A stretch of DNA of 64,000 nucleotides from Streptomyces sp. SN-593 (GTDB lineage: Bacteria > Actinomycetota > Actinomycetes > Streptomycetales > Streptomycetaceae). Of the stretch, positions 1 to 10,647 are shown one piece after another. The notes under the pieces were generated by a model that worked only from the letters and a program-made list of their open reading frames with translations, was not told where the DNA came from and searched no databases. Location of the stretch: positions 2,735,501-2,799,500 of the forward strand of contig NZ_AP018365.1 in assembly GCF_016756395.1 (NCBI RefSeq), given 5' to 3'. The number at the start of each line of letters is the position of its first letter. Positions within the stretch are counted from its first letter, which is position 1. The position numbers were made by a program, and so were the translations under genes.

Positions 1-331
1 CGGCGACCTTCAGGAGCTTGTCCAGTTCCTGGGCACGGGCGCGGGTGGTGTCCTTGCTGCCGAGCTGCTGCTTGAGCTGGGTGTTCTCCTGCTCCAGCCG
101 CTTGATGGTGCTGCTGTCGCGGCCGGAGTCGCGGACCGCGTCCACCGCGTTGCCCACCGGGTCGACCACGCCGGACACCGCGTTCTCCACCGGGCCGAAG
201 GCCGACTGGGCCACTCGTCGCGGCCGGTCCAGGGGGGAGTTCTCGCCGCCCCGGATGTCGACGGTGATCAGCGCGAGCGCCACGACCACCAGTAGTACCA
301 GCAGCAGCCGGCTCTCCTTTGTGTCCCTCAC
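1..331 (-). CDS. mreC: Rod shape-determining protein MreC (5' part only)
   Basis: This is the N-terminal third of MreC, the bitopic scaffold protein that links the MreB cytoskeleton to cell-wall synthases; in Streptomyces it matters mainly for spore-wall synthesis. It runs off the left edge of the window after about 110 residues. The visible part has one membrane helix at about residues 8-25 (hydrophobic, ending ITVDIRGGE), a linker, then a coiled coil from about residue 76 (IKRLEQENTQLKQQL) as expected for MreC. The GTG start is chosen because the protein then begins VRDTKESRLLLVLL, the usual Streptomyces MreC beginning. It lies 141 bp downstream of mreB on the same strand, the standard mre order. 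Confidence 0.93.
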   Translation of the reverse strand, partial: MRDTKESRLLLVLLVVVALALITVDIRGGENSPLDRPRRVAQSAFGPVENAVSGVVDPVGNAVDAVRDSGRDSSTIKRLEQENTQLKQQLGSKDTTRARAQELDKLLKVA

Positions 332-472
332 GGGCGCCAGTCCGTGCCTTCCTCATCGGACCCGCCGCCGCTGGGGCCGCGGCCGGTCGGAGCTACTGTG
401 CCGGTTTGCGCCCGCATCCGGCGCCGCGGTGGTGACAGCGCCTGCGCCGGGTGGGGCGGTTCGTCTTCCGTG

Positions 473-1507
<1,035 letters not shown>

Positions 1508-1689
1508 GTGGATACGTCTGGCCTTCCCGAGCGTGGGCGGAGGTTCCATCGTAGTCGCGCCGGGCTGGGCGCGGCGTCGGGGTTCCGACGCCATTGTCAT
1601 CAGAACACACAGCGGACCTCAGTAATGGTGACGCCGTGTCGGAGTGTCTGGTTCCGTTCCGACCCCGGTCGGATGCGGGAACCGCCCGG

Positions 1690-2109
1690 TCAGCTGCCGG
1701 AACGGTCGGGGAAGAAGAGCTTGATCTCGCGTTCGGCGGACTCCTCGGAGTCCGAGGCGTGCACCAGGTTCTCACGGGTGACGGTACCGAAATCCCCCCG
1801 GATGGAGCCGGGCCCGGCCGCGATCGGGTCGGTCGGGCCGGCCAGCGCGCGCACTCCCTCGATCACCCGCTCGCCCTCGACCACCAGGGCCACCGACGGG
1901 CCGGACGCCATGAACTCCACGAGCGGCTCGTAGAACGGCCGGCCGACGTGCTCGGCGTAGTGCTGTTCCAGGGTGCCGCGATCCAGGGTACGCAGCTCCA
2001 GCGCGCTGATGGTCCAGCCGGCCTTGCGCTCGATTCGGCCCAGGATCTCGCCGACCAGGCCGCGGCGAACGGCGTCCGGCTTGAGGAGGACAAGGGTGCG
2101 CTGGGACAC
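1690..2109 (-). CDS. ndk: Nucleoside diphosphate kinase
   Basis: Transfers the gamma-phosphate of ATP to nucleoside diphosphates through a phospho-histidine, balancing NTP and dNTP pools in the cytoplasm. The 139-residue protein is full length and has the active-site histidine at residue 117 in the signature NLVHASDSEESAEREI, with the N-terminal TLVLLKPDAV strand and the Kpn-loop region. It starts with GTG, preceded by a good AGGAG seven bases upstream. It sits between the DUF4233 membrane protein gene and mreB, all on the minus strand, the conserved Streptomyces order. Confidence 0.97.
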   Translation of the reverse strand: MSQRTLVLLKPDAVRRGLVGEILGRIERKAGWTISALELRTLDRGTLEQHYAEHVGRPFYEPLVEFMASGPSVALVVEGERVIEGVRALAGPTDPIAAGPGSIRGDFGTVTRENLVHASDSEESAEREIKLFFPDRSGS

Positions 2110-2178
2110 GGTGCGGCTCCTGACGGGTATGACAAGCGAATGTGACGACGAGCCTACAAGGCGGGTGCCGATCGGTTG

Positions 2179-2514
2179 TCAGGCGGCTTGTGTCGCGTGC
2201 CGGGCCTTGATGTCGTCGACCTTGCGCCCGAAGTGGATCGACGCCCACCACAGGGCGGCGAAGATCACGCCGAGCACGAACATCGTACCGACCACGAAGC
2301 CGCTGACGATCAGGCCGATCTGGAGCGCCCAGCCGACCACGACCGCCCACGGCCGGGTGACCACCCCGCACAGCAGGACGCACAGCGCCATCGTGACGCC
2401 GCAGACCGTCCACACGGTGCCCATCGACAGGTCGGGATGCTTCATCGCGACCAGCCCGGCGAAGCCGACCACGAAGAACTCGCCGATCAGCGTGCTCGAA
2501 CACAGGGTCCGCAT
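2179..2514 (-). CDS. DUF4233 small membrane protein
   Basis: A 111-residue integral membrane protein of the actinobacterial DUF4233 family; the function is unknown. Three to four hydrophobic helices are visible (about residues 7-24, 35-53 and a long stretch 57-95), with the positively charged C-terminal tail HFGRKVDDIKARH. The family is almost always encoded directly after folC, as here, which suggests co-expression but not a proven shared function. The start at 2514 (MRTLCSSTLIGEFF) is chosen because it has a GGGAAGGGGG site upstream; the longer open frame to 2607 adds a non-conserved Ala/Gly-rich leader. Confidence 0.85.
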   Translation of the reverse strand: MRTLCSSTLIGEFFVVGFAGLVAMKHPDLSMGTVWTVCGVTMALCVLLCGVVTRPWAVVVGWALQIGLIVSGFVVGTMFVLGVIFAALWWASIHFGRKVDDIKARHATQAA

Positions 2515-2640
2515 GCCCGGGCCCCCTTCCCTCTGGTTTCCTTCCGCGCCCGCGTGCGCGGGTGCTGCGCCGTAAGCGCGCACGGGTGTGCCGCGGCTCG
2601 CGTGCACGGGTGTTCCGCTGTCCGCATGTGCGCGGCCGCC

Positions 2641-4161
2641 CTACCGGCGGGCCAGCAGCAGGCGGGCCTGGCCGACGGTGATGACCGAACCGGTGACCAG
2701 TACGCCGGCGCCGGCGTACTCGCCCTCGTCCTCGGCGAGGGTGACCGCGGCCTCCAGCGCGTCGTCCAGGCGCGGTTCGACCTGCACCCGGTCCTCGCCG
2801 AACACCTCGACCGCCACGGCCGCCAGCGCGTCGACGTCCATCGCCCGGGAGGTGGAGTTGCGGGTGACCACGATCTCCGCGAGCACCGGCTCGAACGCCT
2901 CCAGCAGCCCGCGCACGTCCTTGTCGCCGCTCGGCCCGACCACGCCGACCAGGTGGCTGAAGCCGAACACCTCGCTGATCGCGGCCGCGGTGACCCGCGC
3001 GCCGGCCGGGTTGTGCGCGGCGTCGAGCACCACGGTGGGGCTGCGCCGGACCACCTCCAGCCGGCCGGGCGAGGTGACCGCCGCGAACGCGCCGCGCACG
3101 GTGTCCAGGTCGAGGGTGCGCTGGTGGACGCTGCCGATGCCGAAGAACGCCTCCACCGCGGCCAGCGCCAGCGCCGCGTTGTGCGCCTGGTGCTCGCCGT
3201 GCAGCGGGAGGAAGACCTGTTCGTACTCGCCGCCGAGGCCGCGCAGCGTGAGCATCTGCCCGCCCACGGCCACCTCGCGGTGCACCACCCCGAACTCGGC
3301 GCCCTCGCGGGCGACGGTGGCGTCCCTCTCGACCGACCGGCGCAGCAGTTCGCGCGCCGCGTCCGGCGGCTGCTGGGCCAGGACCGCGGTGGCGCCCTTC
3401 TTGATGATGCCGCCCTTCTCGACGGCGATCTCGCCGGGGGTGCTGCCCAGCCGGTCGGTGTGGTCCAGCGAGATCGGGGAGACCACGGCCACCGAGGCGT
3501 CCACCACGTTGGTGGCGTCCCAACTGCCGCCCATGCCGACCTCGACCACCGCCACGTCGACCGGGGCGTCCGCGAACGCCGCGTACGCCATGCCGGTGAT
3601 CACCTCGAAGAAGGACATCCGGTGCGGCTGGGCGGCGTCGACCATCTCGACGTACGGCTGGATGTCGCGGTACACCTCGACGAAGCGCTCCGCGGAGATC
3701 GGCGCGCCGTCCAGGCTGATCCGCTCGGTCATCGACTGCACGTGCGGGCTGGTGTAGCGGCCGGTGCGCAGTTCGAAGGCGAGCAGCAGCCGCTCGATCA
3801 TCCGGGCGGTGGAGGTCTTGCCGTTGGTGCCGGTGATGTGAATCGCGGGGTAGGAGCGCTGCGGCTGGCCGAGCACGTCCATCAGTGCGGCGATCCGGTC
3901 GAGGGACGGGTCGAGCTTCGTCTCGGGCCAGCGGCCCAGCAGTTCGTCCTCGACCTCGCGCAGCCGGCGGTCCAGCTCGGGGTCCGACGGCCGGGCCGGC
4001 ACGTCGTCCTCCGGGGCGGGCGGGGTGACCTGGGTGCGCAGCGTGCGGCTGCCGGCCTCGATGACCGCCAGGTCCGCCTCGCGCGGCCCGCCTCCCGCGC
4101 CGTCCTCGCCGTCGTCCGGGAACTCGTCCGGGAACTCGTCGTCCTGCCCGTGCTCGCTCAC
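2641..4161 (-). CDS. folC: Bifunctional folylpolyglutamate synthase / dihydrofolate synthase
   Basis: ATP-dependent ligase that joins glutamate to dihydropteroate (making dihydrofolate) and then extends the folate polyglutamate tail, in the cytoplasm. The 506-residue protein has the Mur-ligase-type P-loop GTNGKTST at residues 111-118, the following SPHVQSMTERI region, the central VVEVGMGGSWDATN motif and the C-terminal DAAHNPAG glutamate-ligase motif. About 60 N-terminal residues are acidic and low-complexity, a common extension in Streptomyces FolC. It starts with GTG. It follows valS by 114 bp and precedes the DUF4233 gene, so the three probably form one transcript. Confidence 0.95.
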   Translation of the reverse strand: MSEHGQDDEFPDEFPDDGEDGAGGGPREADLAVIEAGSRTLRTQVTPPAPEDDVPARPSDPELDRRLREVEDELLGRWPETKLDPSLDRIAALMDVLGQPQRSYPAIHITGTNGKTSTARMIERLLLAFELRTGRYTSPHVQSMTERISLDGAPISAERFVEVYRDIQPYVEMVDAAQPHRMSFFEVITGMAYAAFADAPVDVAVVEVGMGGSWDATNVVDASVAVVSPISLDHTDRLGSTPGEIAVEKGGIIKKGATAVLAQQPPDAARELLRRSVERDATVAREGAEFGVVHREVAVGGQMLTLRGLGGEYEQVFLPLHGEHQAHNAALALAAVEAFFGIGSVHQRTLDLDTVRGAFAAVTSPGRLEVVRRSPTVVLDAAHNPAGARVTAAAISEVFGFSHLVGVVGPSGDKDVRGLLEAFEPVLAEIVVTRNSTSRAMDVDALAAVAVEVFGEDRVQVEPRLDDALEAAVTLAEDEGEYAGAGVLVTGSVITVGQARLLLARR

Positions 4162-4275
4162 AGCGTCCAGTCTACGGAAGCGGCCCGGGCCGAACCGCCC
4201 GGGCCCGGGCTCCGCGCGCGGGCGCCGCGCGCACCGTCCCCCGGTGCGCGGCGCCGCCCGTGCCGCCCGTGCCGC

Positions 4276-6912
4276 CTACGCCGCCGGGAGGGCGGCGAGC
4301 TGCGCGGTGATGCGGGCGATGTCCTCGTCGGCGGCGGCGAGCCGGGTGCGGATGCCCTCGACCACCTTCGCCGGTGCCTTGCCCAGGAACGCGTCGTTCC
4401 CGAGCTTCCGCTCCGCCTGCTGCTTCTCCTTCTCGGCCGCGGCCAGGTCCTTGGCCAGCCGCTTGCGCTCCGCCGCCACGTCGATCGCGCCGGACAGGTC
4501 GAGGGAGACCCTGGCCGCGCCGACGGGCAGGGTGGCGGTGGCGTGGAAGCCCTCGCCGGTCGGCTGGAGCCGCAGCAACTGCCGGATGGCGTCCTCGTGG
4601 GGCGGCAGCAGGGTGCCGTCGAGCGACAGCTCGGCCGGGACCCGCTGGCCGGGCTGGAGCCCCTGGTCGCTGCGGAACCGGCGGACCTCGGTGACCAGCC
4701 GCTGCACCGCGGCGATCTCCGCCTCGGCGGCCGCGTCGCGGAAGCCGCTGTCGGCCGGCCAGGCCGCGGTGACCACGGTCTCCTCACCGGTGAGGGTGGT
4801 CCACAGCGTCTCGGTGACGAACGGCACGATCGGGTGCAGCAGCCGCAGCGTGACGTCCAGCACCTCGCCGAGCACCCGCCCGGAGACCCGCGCCGGGTCG
4901 CCGCCCTTGAGGAAGGTGGTCTTGGACAGCTCGACGTACCAGTCGAAGACCTCGTCCCACGCGAAGTGGTAGAGCGCGTCGGAGAGCTTCGCGAACTGGT
5001 AGTCCTCGTAGAGCGCGTCGACCTCCGCGACCACCGTGTTGAGCCGGGAGAGCACCCAGCGGTCGGCCGCGGACATCTCCTCGGGCGCCGGCAGCGGCCC
5101 GGCCACGGTGGCGCCGTTCATCAGCGCGAACCGGGTGGCGTTCCAGATCTTGTTGGCGAAGTTCCGCGACGCCTGGACCCAGTCCTCGCCGATCGGGACG
5201 TCGGCCCCGGGGTTGGCGCCGCGGGCGAGGGTGAAGCGGACCGCGTCCGACCCGTAGGCATCCATCCAGGTGAGCGGATCGACGGAGTTCGGGTTGGACT
5301 TGGACATCTTCTTGCCGTGCTCGTCGCGCACCAGGCCGGTGAGCGCGATGGTGTGGAACGGCGGGGTGTCGTCCATCGCGTACAGGCCGAACATCATCAT
5401 CCGGGCGACCCAGAAGAAGATGATGTCGTGACCGGTGAGCAGGACGTCGGTCGGGTAGAACTTCGCCAGGTCCGCGGTCTGTTCGGGCCAGCCCAGGGTG
5501 GAGAAGGGCCACAGCGCCGAGGAGAACCAGGTGTCCAGGACGTCGGCGTCCTGGGTCCAGCCCTCGCCGGAGGCGGGGGGGAGCTCGTCGGGCCCGACGC
5601 AGACCTGCTCGCCCGCGGGGCCGTACCAGACCGGGATGCGGTGGCCCCACCAGAGCTGCCGGGAGATGCACCAGTCGTGCATGTTGTCGACCCAGTCGAA
5701 GTACCGCTTCTCCATCTCCGGCGGGTGGATCCGCACCCGGCCGTCGCGCACGGCGTCGCCGGCCGCGCGGGCCAGCGGCTCGACCCTGACCCACCACTGG
5801 AGCGACAGCCGCGGCTCGACGGTGGTCTTGCACCGGGAGCAGTGGCCGACGGAGTGGACGTACGGCCGCTTCTCGGCCACGACCCGGCCCTGCTCGCGCA
5901 GCGCCTCGACGATCGCCGAGCGCGCCTCGAAGCGGTCCAGGCCCTGGAACGGGCCGGGCACGGTGATGACCGCCCGCTCGTCCATGATCGTCAGGGACTC
6001 CAGGGAGTGCCGCTGGCCGATGGCGAAGTCGTTCGGGTCGTGGGCGGGGGTCACCTTGACCGCGCCGGTGCCGAACTCCGGGTCGACGTGCGCGTCGGCG
6101 ACCACCGGGATGGTCCGGTCGGTGAGCGGCAGCTTGATCCGCCGGCCGATGAGGTGGGCGTACCGCGCGTCGTCGGGGTGGACGGCGACGGCGGTGTCGC
6201 CGAGCATCGTCTCGACCCGGGTGGTGGCGACCACGACGCTGTCCTCGCCGTCGCCGTACCGCAGCGAGACGAGCTCGCCGTCGTCGTCCTGGTAGTCCAC
6301 CTCGATGTCGGAGATGGCGGTCATGCAGCGCGGGCACCAGTTGATGATCCGCTCGGCGCGGTAGATCAGCTCGTCGTCGTAGAGCTTCTTGAAGATGGTC
6401 TGGACGGCCTTGGACAGGCCCTCGTCCATGGTGAAGCGCTCGCGGGACCAGTCGACGCCGTCGCCGAGGCGGCGCATCTGGCCGAGGATGCGGCCGCCGT
6501 ACTCCTCCTTCCAGCGCCAGGTGCGGGCGACGAAGTCCTCGCGGCCCACGTCGTGGCGGGACTTGCCCTCCTCGGCGAGCTGCTGCTCGACCTTGTTCTG
6601 GGTGGCGATGCCGGCGTGGTCCATGCCGGGCAGCCACAGCGCCTCGAAGCCCTGCATGCGCTTGCGGCGGGTGAGGGCGTCCATCAGCGTGTGCTGGAAG
6701 GCGTGTCCGAGGTGGAGGGTGCCCGTCACGTTCGGCGGCGGGATGACGATGGTGTACGGCGGCTTGTCGCTCTTCGCGTCGGCTTCGAAGTACCCGCGCT
6801 CCACCCACCGCTCGTACAGCGGCCCCTCTACCTCGGCCGGCGTGTACTGGGTCGGCAGATGGGGGTCGCTGTGCTGCCCGCTGGCGGGGCGCGGATGAGT
6901 GTTGTCGGTCAC
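4276..6912 (-). CDS. valS: Valyl-tRNA synthetase
   Basis: Class Ia aminoacyl-tRNA synthetase charging tRNA-Val, with an editing domain that removes mischarged threonine. The protein is 878 residues, close to the family norm in Streptomyces. HLGH (the HIGH motif) is at residues 67-70 within [15 protein letters not shown], and KMSKS is at residues 535-539. The CP1 editing domain lies between them, and the C-terminal 70 residues form a charged coiled-coil arm ([13 protein letters not shown]). The GTG at 6912 is preferred: it gives VTDNTHPRP and sits seven bases after a TAGAAT box, with no Shine-Dalgarno sequence, suggesting a leaderless mRNA. The open frame continues upstream to 7074 but that part is intergenic-like. 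Confidence 0.96.
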   Translation of the reverse strand: MTDNTHPRPASGQHSDPHLPTQYTPAEVEGPLYERWVERGYFEADAKSDKPPYTIVIPPPNVTGTLHLGHAFQHTLMDALTRRKRMQGFEALWLPGMDHAGIATQNKVEQQLAEEGKSRHDVGREDFVARTWRWKEEYGGRILGQMRRLGDGVDWSRERFTMDEGLSKAVQTIFKKLYDDELIYRAERIINWCPRCMTAISDIEVDYQDDDGELVSLRYGDGEDSVVVATTRVETMLGDTAVAVHPDDARYAHLIGRRIKLPLTDRTIPVVADAHVDPEFGTGAVKVTPAHDPNDFAIGQRHSLESLTIMDERAVITVPGPFQGLDRFEARSAIVEALREQGRVVAEKRPYVHSVGHCSRCKTTVEPRLSLQWWVRVEPLARAAGDAVRDGRVRIHPPEMEKRYFDWVDNMHDWCISRQLWWGHRIPVWYGPAGEQVCVGPDELPPASGEGWTQDADVLDTWFSSALWPFSTLGWPEQTADLAKFYPTDVLLTGHDIIFFWVARMMMFGLYAMDDTPPFHTIALTGLVRDEHGKKMSKSNPNSVDPLTWMDAYGSDAVRFTLARGANPGADVPIGEDWVQASRNFANKIWNATRFALMNGATVAGPLPAPEEMSAADRWVLSRLNTVVAEVDALYEDYQFAKLSDALYHFAWDEVFDWYVELSKTTFLKGGDPARVSGRVLGEVLDVTLRLLHPIVPFVTETLWTTLTGEETVVTAAWPADSGFRDAAAEAEIAAVQRLVTEVRRFRSDQGLQPGQRVPAELSLDGTLLPPHEDAIRQLLRLQPTGEGFHATATLPVGAARVSLDLSGAIDVAAERKRLAKDLAAAEKEKQQAERKLGNDAFLGKAPAKVVEGIRTRLAAADEDIARITAQLAALPAA

Positions 6913-6919
6913 GGTCCCG

Positions 6920-6925
6920 ATTCTA
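6920..6925 (-). promoter_or_regulatory. Putative -10 box of leaderless valS
   Basis: Read on the minus strand this is TAGAAT, a near-perfect vegetative -10 hexamer, ending seven bases before the valS GTG. There is no purine-rich ribosome-binding site between them. The spacing predicts transcription starting at or next to the GTG. No convincing -35 hexamer is seen. Confidence 0.5.
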
Positions 6926-6953
6926 GTAGGCCCGCCGCCTGGCTCCCGACGGG

Positions 6954-6962
6954 TTATCCACA
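6954..6962 (+). promoter_or_regulatory. Perfect isolated DnaA-box sequence
   Basis: TTATCCACA matches the Escherichia coli DnaA-box consensus exactly (the Streptomyces preference is TTGTCCACA). It is a single copy in the divergent valS / 7073 intergenic region, not an origin. It could be a DnaA titration or regulatory site, or chance. Confidence 0.4.
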
Positions 6963-7072
6963 GGGCGGCCCGGGCGGCCCGGCCGCCGCGGGAGCAGCCC
7001 GCCGCCCGGAGGGCGCGGCGGGCCGCGACTGCGGCAGGATGAGCGGGACTTGTCAACGGAGGGGACCACACC

Positions 7073-7918
7073 ATGAGCCACGACCCATCGCAGCCGGGCC
7101 CGTACGGCGACCGGGCCCAGGGGGGCGGCTACGGGCCGCCGCAGCCCGGGTACGGCTCACCGCTGCCGCCGGGGCCCGCGGCGAGCGGCAACGGCAACGG
7201 CAACGGCAGCGGCAGCGGCAGCGGCAGCGGCAGCGGCAGGCGCAACGGCATCGTCATCGGTGCCGTCGTGGCGCTGGTCGCGATCGGCGCGGGCGTCTTC
7301 TTCGCCACCAGGGGCGGCGGCTCGTCGTCCGCGCTCCACGACGACGGCGAGAAGTACACCCTGACCACCCCGGACACGGTCGCCGGCACCTACACCCGGG
7401 CCGACCAGTCCGCCGGCGCCAACCCGGGCCTGCTGGACGGCGACGTCAGCCGGCTGGAGGCGCTCGGTGTCACCGACCCCGTCCAGGTGGCGGGGACCTA
7501 CGTCACCGGCAACGTCGCCACCGGGAAGTACCTGTACCTCAACGGCGTCCACGGCGACGTGAAGGACCCGGCCAAGGCGGTCGACGGCATGATCGGCCTG
7601 TTCGCCGCCGACCGGGCGCGGGCGCGGAAGGACGGCTCGACGATCGTGCCGACCGGCGACGCGCAGTCCGTGCAGCCGGCCGGACTGAAGCCCGACGCGC
7701 TCGTGAAGTGCCAGAAGGTCACCGAGACCACGCCGGTGGACGGCCAGCAGGTCCCCAACCACACCACGGTGTGCGCGTGGGCCGACTACAGCACGGTCGG
7801 GTACCTCCTCGCCTACGACAGCTCGCAGAGCGCGATGGGAACGCCCGCCGTGTCGATCCCGGCCCTCGCCGCGCTCACCGCGAAGGTGCGCGACGACGTC
7901 GAGGTGCCCGCGAGCTGA
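7073..7918 (+). CDS. Single-span membrane protein with Gly/Pro/Ser-rich cytoplasmic head (tandem paralogue 1)
   Basis: Function not recognised. The 281-residue protein begins with a disordered head rich in Gly, Pro, Tyr, Asn and Ser (residues 1-56, including an (N/S)G repeat of about 18 residues), then one membrane helix at about 58-79 ([21 protein letters not shown]), then about 200 residues predicted outside. The outer part starts [21 protein letters not shown] and has two cysteines in the segment [12 protein letters not shown]...[15 protein letters not shown] that may form a disulfide. It is a clear paralogue of the next gene. GGAGGGG precedes the ATG. It is divergent from valS. Confidence 0.8.
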   Translation: MSHDPSQPGPYGDRAQGGGYGPPQPGYGSPLPPGPAASGNGNGNGSGSGSGSGSGRRNGIVIGAVVALVAIGAGVFFATRGGGSSSALHDDGEKYTLTTPDTVAGTYTRADQSAGANPGLLDGDVSRLEALGVTDPVQVAGTYVTGNVATGKYLYLNGVHGDVKDPAKAVDGMIGLFAADRARARKDGSTIVPTGDAQSVQPAGLKPDALVKCQKVTETTPVDGQQVPNHTTVCAWADYSTVGYLLAYDSSQSAMGTPAVSIPALAALTAKVRDDVEVPAS

Positions 7919-8127
7919 ACCCCCGTGCCCGGTGGGCCGGTTGACCCCGCAGCCGGCCACCGGGCGGACCGGTGGCCGCACCCGTGCGCCGCCAAACGGG
8001 CCGGTTGCCGCGGGTCGGCGCGGCCGGCCGTGACGCGAGCTGTTACGGATCGGTTGCGCCCCCGGATACAGAACCGGGCATGTCATCCGGGAGGATGGCC
8101 GGACTCGTTAACGGAGGGGACGAACCC

Positions 8128-9099
8128 ATGAGCTACAACCAGCCGCCGCCGAACCCGTACGGCGACCAACCCCAGGGTGGCGGCTACGGCCAACCGCAGC
8201 CCGGCCCGCCGCCGCAGGGCGGTTACGGCCAGCCGCAGCCCGGCTACGGCTACGGCTACCCCCAGCAGGCCCCGCCGCCCCCGCCTCCGTACGGGGGCCA
8301 GCCGGCCTACGGCCAGCCGCCGCAGCCCGGTTACGGCCAGCAGCCCCCCTACGGCCAGATGCCGCAGCAGGGTTACGGGTACCCCCAGCCTCCGCAGCAG
8401 GGCGGGAACGGCAAGCGCACCGGCGTCATCGTCGGCGTGGTCGTCGCCCTGATCGCGGTCGGCGGCGGCGTGTTCTTCGCCACCAGGGGCGGCGGCAGCA
8501 GCGGTTCCTCCTCACTGCACGACGACGGCAAGAAGTACACCCTGACCACCCCGGACACGGTGGCCGGCGACTACGCCAAGAGCGACGACTCCGACGGCGA
8601 CGGCTTCGACGACGACGACCTCGCCAAGATCAAGGCACTCGGGGTCAGCGACCCGACCCAGGTCAGCGCGTCCTACAAGGAGGACACGTCGGCCCTGGCG
8701 GGCAAGTTGCTGGAGTTCTCCGGCGTCTACGGCACGGTCAAGGACCCGGGCAAGGTCGTCGACGGCATGTTCGCCATGCTCAAGCAGGGCACGGAGGAGG
8801 ACAAGGAGAACGGCACCAAGGTCGAGACCTCCGGCAGCCCGCAGTCCGTCAAGCCGGCCGGCATGAAGAGCGACGCGGTCATGAAGTGCCAGACGATCAA
8901 GGAGACGGGCGAGGAGTCCGGCCAGTCCTACACCGTCAACACGACGGTCTGCGTGTGGGCGGACTACAGCACGGTGGCGTACGTCATCCCGATCGACTCC
9001 GCGCAGATCATCACCGGCGGCGGCAGCGCGCCCTCGATCGCGGACGCCGGAGAGCTGACCTCCAAGGTCCGCAACGACGTGGAGGTGGAGGCGCAGTAG
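8128..9099 (+). CDS. Single-span membrane protein with Gly/Pro/Tyr/Gln-rich head (tandem paralogue 2)
   Basis: Function not recognised. This 323-residue protein has a longer disordered head (residues 1-95) of GYGQPQPG-type repeats, one membrane helix at about 98-118 and an external domain beginning [21 protein letters not shown], nearly the same as in the upstream gene. The paired cysteines (MKCQTIKET ... TTVCVWADYSTVAYV) are conserved between the two. The region before each start codon is also alike (a GGATG block then TTAACGGAGGGGAC here and TCAACGGAGGGGAC there), so promoter and gene were duplicated together. The start at 8128 is set by that GGAGGGG site. A strong terminator follows. Confidence 0.82.
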   Translation: MSYNQPPPNPYGDQPQGGGYGQPQPGPPPQGGYGQPQPGYGYGYPQQAPPPPPPYGGQPAYGQPPQPGYGQQPPYGQMPQQGYGYPQPPQQGGNGKRTGVIVGVVVALIAVGGGVFFATRGGGSSGSSSLHDDGKKYTLTTPDTVAGDYAKSDDSDGDGFDDDDLAKIKALGVSDPTQVSASYKEDTSALAGKLLEFSGVYGTVKDPGKVVDGMFAMLKQGTEEDKENGTKVETSGSPQSVKPAGMKSDAVMKCQTIKETGEESGQSYTVNTTVCVWADYSTVAYVIPIDSAQIITGGGSAPSIADAGELTSKVRNDVEVEAQ

Positions 9100-9126
9100 C
9101 CTCCCGGCGGCACCCCTGGTACGGCG

Positions 9127-9165
9127 AAGGGGGCGCCCGGTCCGTCTCGGACCGGGCGCCCCCTT
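9127..9165. terminator. Bidirectional terminator between the tandem membrane gene and clpX
   Basis: A perfect 18-bp stem (9127-9144 with 9148-9165) with a three-base loop, beginning AAGGGGG and ending CCCCCTTT. It lies 27 bp after the stop codon at 9099 and 35 bp after the end of clpX on the other strand, so it can terminate both convergent transcripts. Confidence 0.9.
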
Positions 9166-9200
9166 TCGCGTGCTGCCGGGCTGCGGCTGCCGCCGCGGCG

Positions 9201-10484
9201 CTAGGCGCTCTTCTGCTCGCCCTGGCCGGCGATCCGCGGGTCGCGCGGGACGAGGGTCGGGTTGACGTTGGAGTGCACGACGTCGGCGGTGATGACGACA
9301 CGGGCGACGTCCTGACGGGACGGCACCTCGTACATCACCGACATCAGCACCTCCTCCATGATCGCGCGCAGTCCGCGGGCGCCGGTCTGCCGCAGGATCG
9401 CCTGGTCGGCGATGGCCTCCAGCGCGCCGCGCTCGAACTCCAGCTCCACGCCGTCGAGTTCGAAGAGCTTCTGGTACTGCTTGACCAGCGCGTTGCGCGG
9501 CTCGACCAGGATCTGCAGCAGCGCCTCGCGGTCGAGGTTGTGCACGTTGGTGATGACCGGCAGCCGGCCGATGAACTCGGGGATCATGCCGAACTTCACC
9601 AGGTCCTCGGGCATGATCTCGGAGAACTGGTCGGCCATGTTCAGCTCGCGCTTGGAGCGGATGGTCGCGCCGAAGCCGATGCCCTTGGCGCCCGCCCGCG
9701 CCTCGATGATCTTCTCCAGACCGGCGAAGGCGCCGCCCACGATGAACAGCACGTTCGTGGTGTCGATCTGGATGAACTCCTGGTGCGGGTGCTTGCGGCC
9801 GCCCTGCGGCGGCACGGAGGCGGTGGTGCCCTCCAGGATCTTCAGCAGCGCCTGCTGGACGCCCTCGCCGGAGACGTCGCGGGTGATCGACGGGTTCTCG
9901 CTCTTGCGGGCGACCTTGTCGATCTCGTCGATGTAGATGATGCCGGTCTCGGCCTTCTTGACGTCGTAGTCCGCGGCCTGGATCAGCTTCAGCAGGATGT
10001 TCTCGACGTCCTCGCCGACGTAGCCCGCCTCGGTGAGCGCGGTGGCGTCGGCGATGGCGAACGGCACGTTCAGCATGCGGGCCAGGGTCTGGGCCAGCAG
10101 CGTCTTGCCGGAGCCGGTCGGGCCGAGCAGCAGGATGTTGGACTTCGCCAGCTCGATGGCGTCGTCATGCCCGGGGCGGCCGCTCTCGCCCGCCTGGACC
10201 CGCTTGTAGTGGTTGTACACCGCGACGGAGAGCGCCTTCTTGGCGGGCGCCTGCCCGACCACGTAGCTCTCCAGGAACTCGTAGATCTCCCGCGGCTTGG
10301 GCAGGTCCTCCCAGCGCACCTCGGAGGACTCGGCGAGCTCCTCCTCGATGATCTCGTTGCAGAGGTCGATGCACTCGTCGCAGATGTACACACCGGGGCC
10401 TGCGATGAGCTTCTTCACCTGCTTCTGGCTCTTTCCGCAGAACGAGCACTTCAGCAGGTCTCCGCCGTCACCGATGCGTGCCAC
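9201..10484 (-). CDS. clpX: ATP-dependent Clp protease ATP-binding subunit ClpX
   Basis: AAA+ unfoldase that recognises substrates and feeds them to the ClpP peptidase. The 427-residue protein has the N-terminal zinc-binding domain with Cys13, Cys16, Cys35 and Cys38 (CSFCGK...CDEC), Walker A GPTGSGKT at 121-128, Walker B IIYIDEID at about 182-189, and the sensor regions further on. The GTG at 10484 gives [16 protein letters not shown], the normal actinobacterial start, and has AAGGGGAA upstream; 13 further open codons precede it. It lies 163 bp downstream of clpP2 on the same strand, probably with its own promoter. Confidence 0.97.
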   Translation of the reverse strand: MARIGDGGDLLKCSFCGKSQKQVKKLIAGPGVYICDECIDLCNEIIEEELAESSEVRWEDLPKPREIYEFLESYVVGQAPAKKALSVAVYNHYKRVQAGESGRPGHDDAIELAKSNILLLGPTGSGKTLLAQTLARMLNVPFAIADATALTEAGYVGEDVENILLKLIQAADYDVKKAETGIIYIDEIDKVARKSENPSITRDVSGEGVQQALLKILEGTTASVPPQGGRKHPHQEFIQIDTTNVLFIVGGAFAGLEKIIEARAGAKGIGFGATIRSKRELNMADQFSEIMPEDLVKFGMIPEFIGRLPVITNVHNLDREALLQILVEPRNALVKQYQKLFELDGVELEFERGALEAIADQAILRQTGARGLRAIMEEVLMSVMYEVPSRQDVARVVITADVVHSNVNPTLVPRDPRIAGQGEQKSA

Positions 10485-10587
10485 GAGGTCTTTCCCCTTC
10501 GCCTGGGCTCCGCCGACCTTCAACGGAACCTGGTGCTTCTCTCATCGACGGTACCTTGCCGCGCCCCCCGTGTGGGCCCCCCTTGGG

Positions 10588-10608
10588 CGTACTCGCGATC
10601 CGAGTACG
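10588..10608. repeat. Palindrome between clpP2 and clpX
   Basis: CGTACTCG, five bases, then CGAGTACG: a perfect 8-bp dyad, 40 bp past the clpP2 stop and about 104 bp before the clpX start. It could be a weak clpP2 terminator or an operator for clpX; there is no T-run. Confidence 0.45.
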
Positions 10609-10647
10609 GTCCGGGGCGCCGCACGGAGGGCGCAGCTTACCCGTCCT

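Noticed and set aside
6913..7072. T-box or other riboswitch before valS
   Set aside because: No T-box core motif or specifier stem was seen, and the promoter appears to leave no leader.
2176..7944. A very long open frame on the plus strand across ndk, folC and valS
   Set aside because: It is opposite to well-supported genes, has arginine-, aspartate- and histidine-rich low-complexity sequence, and comes from the high-GC lack of stop codons.
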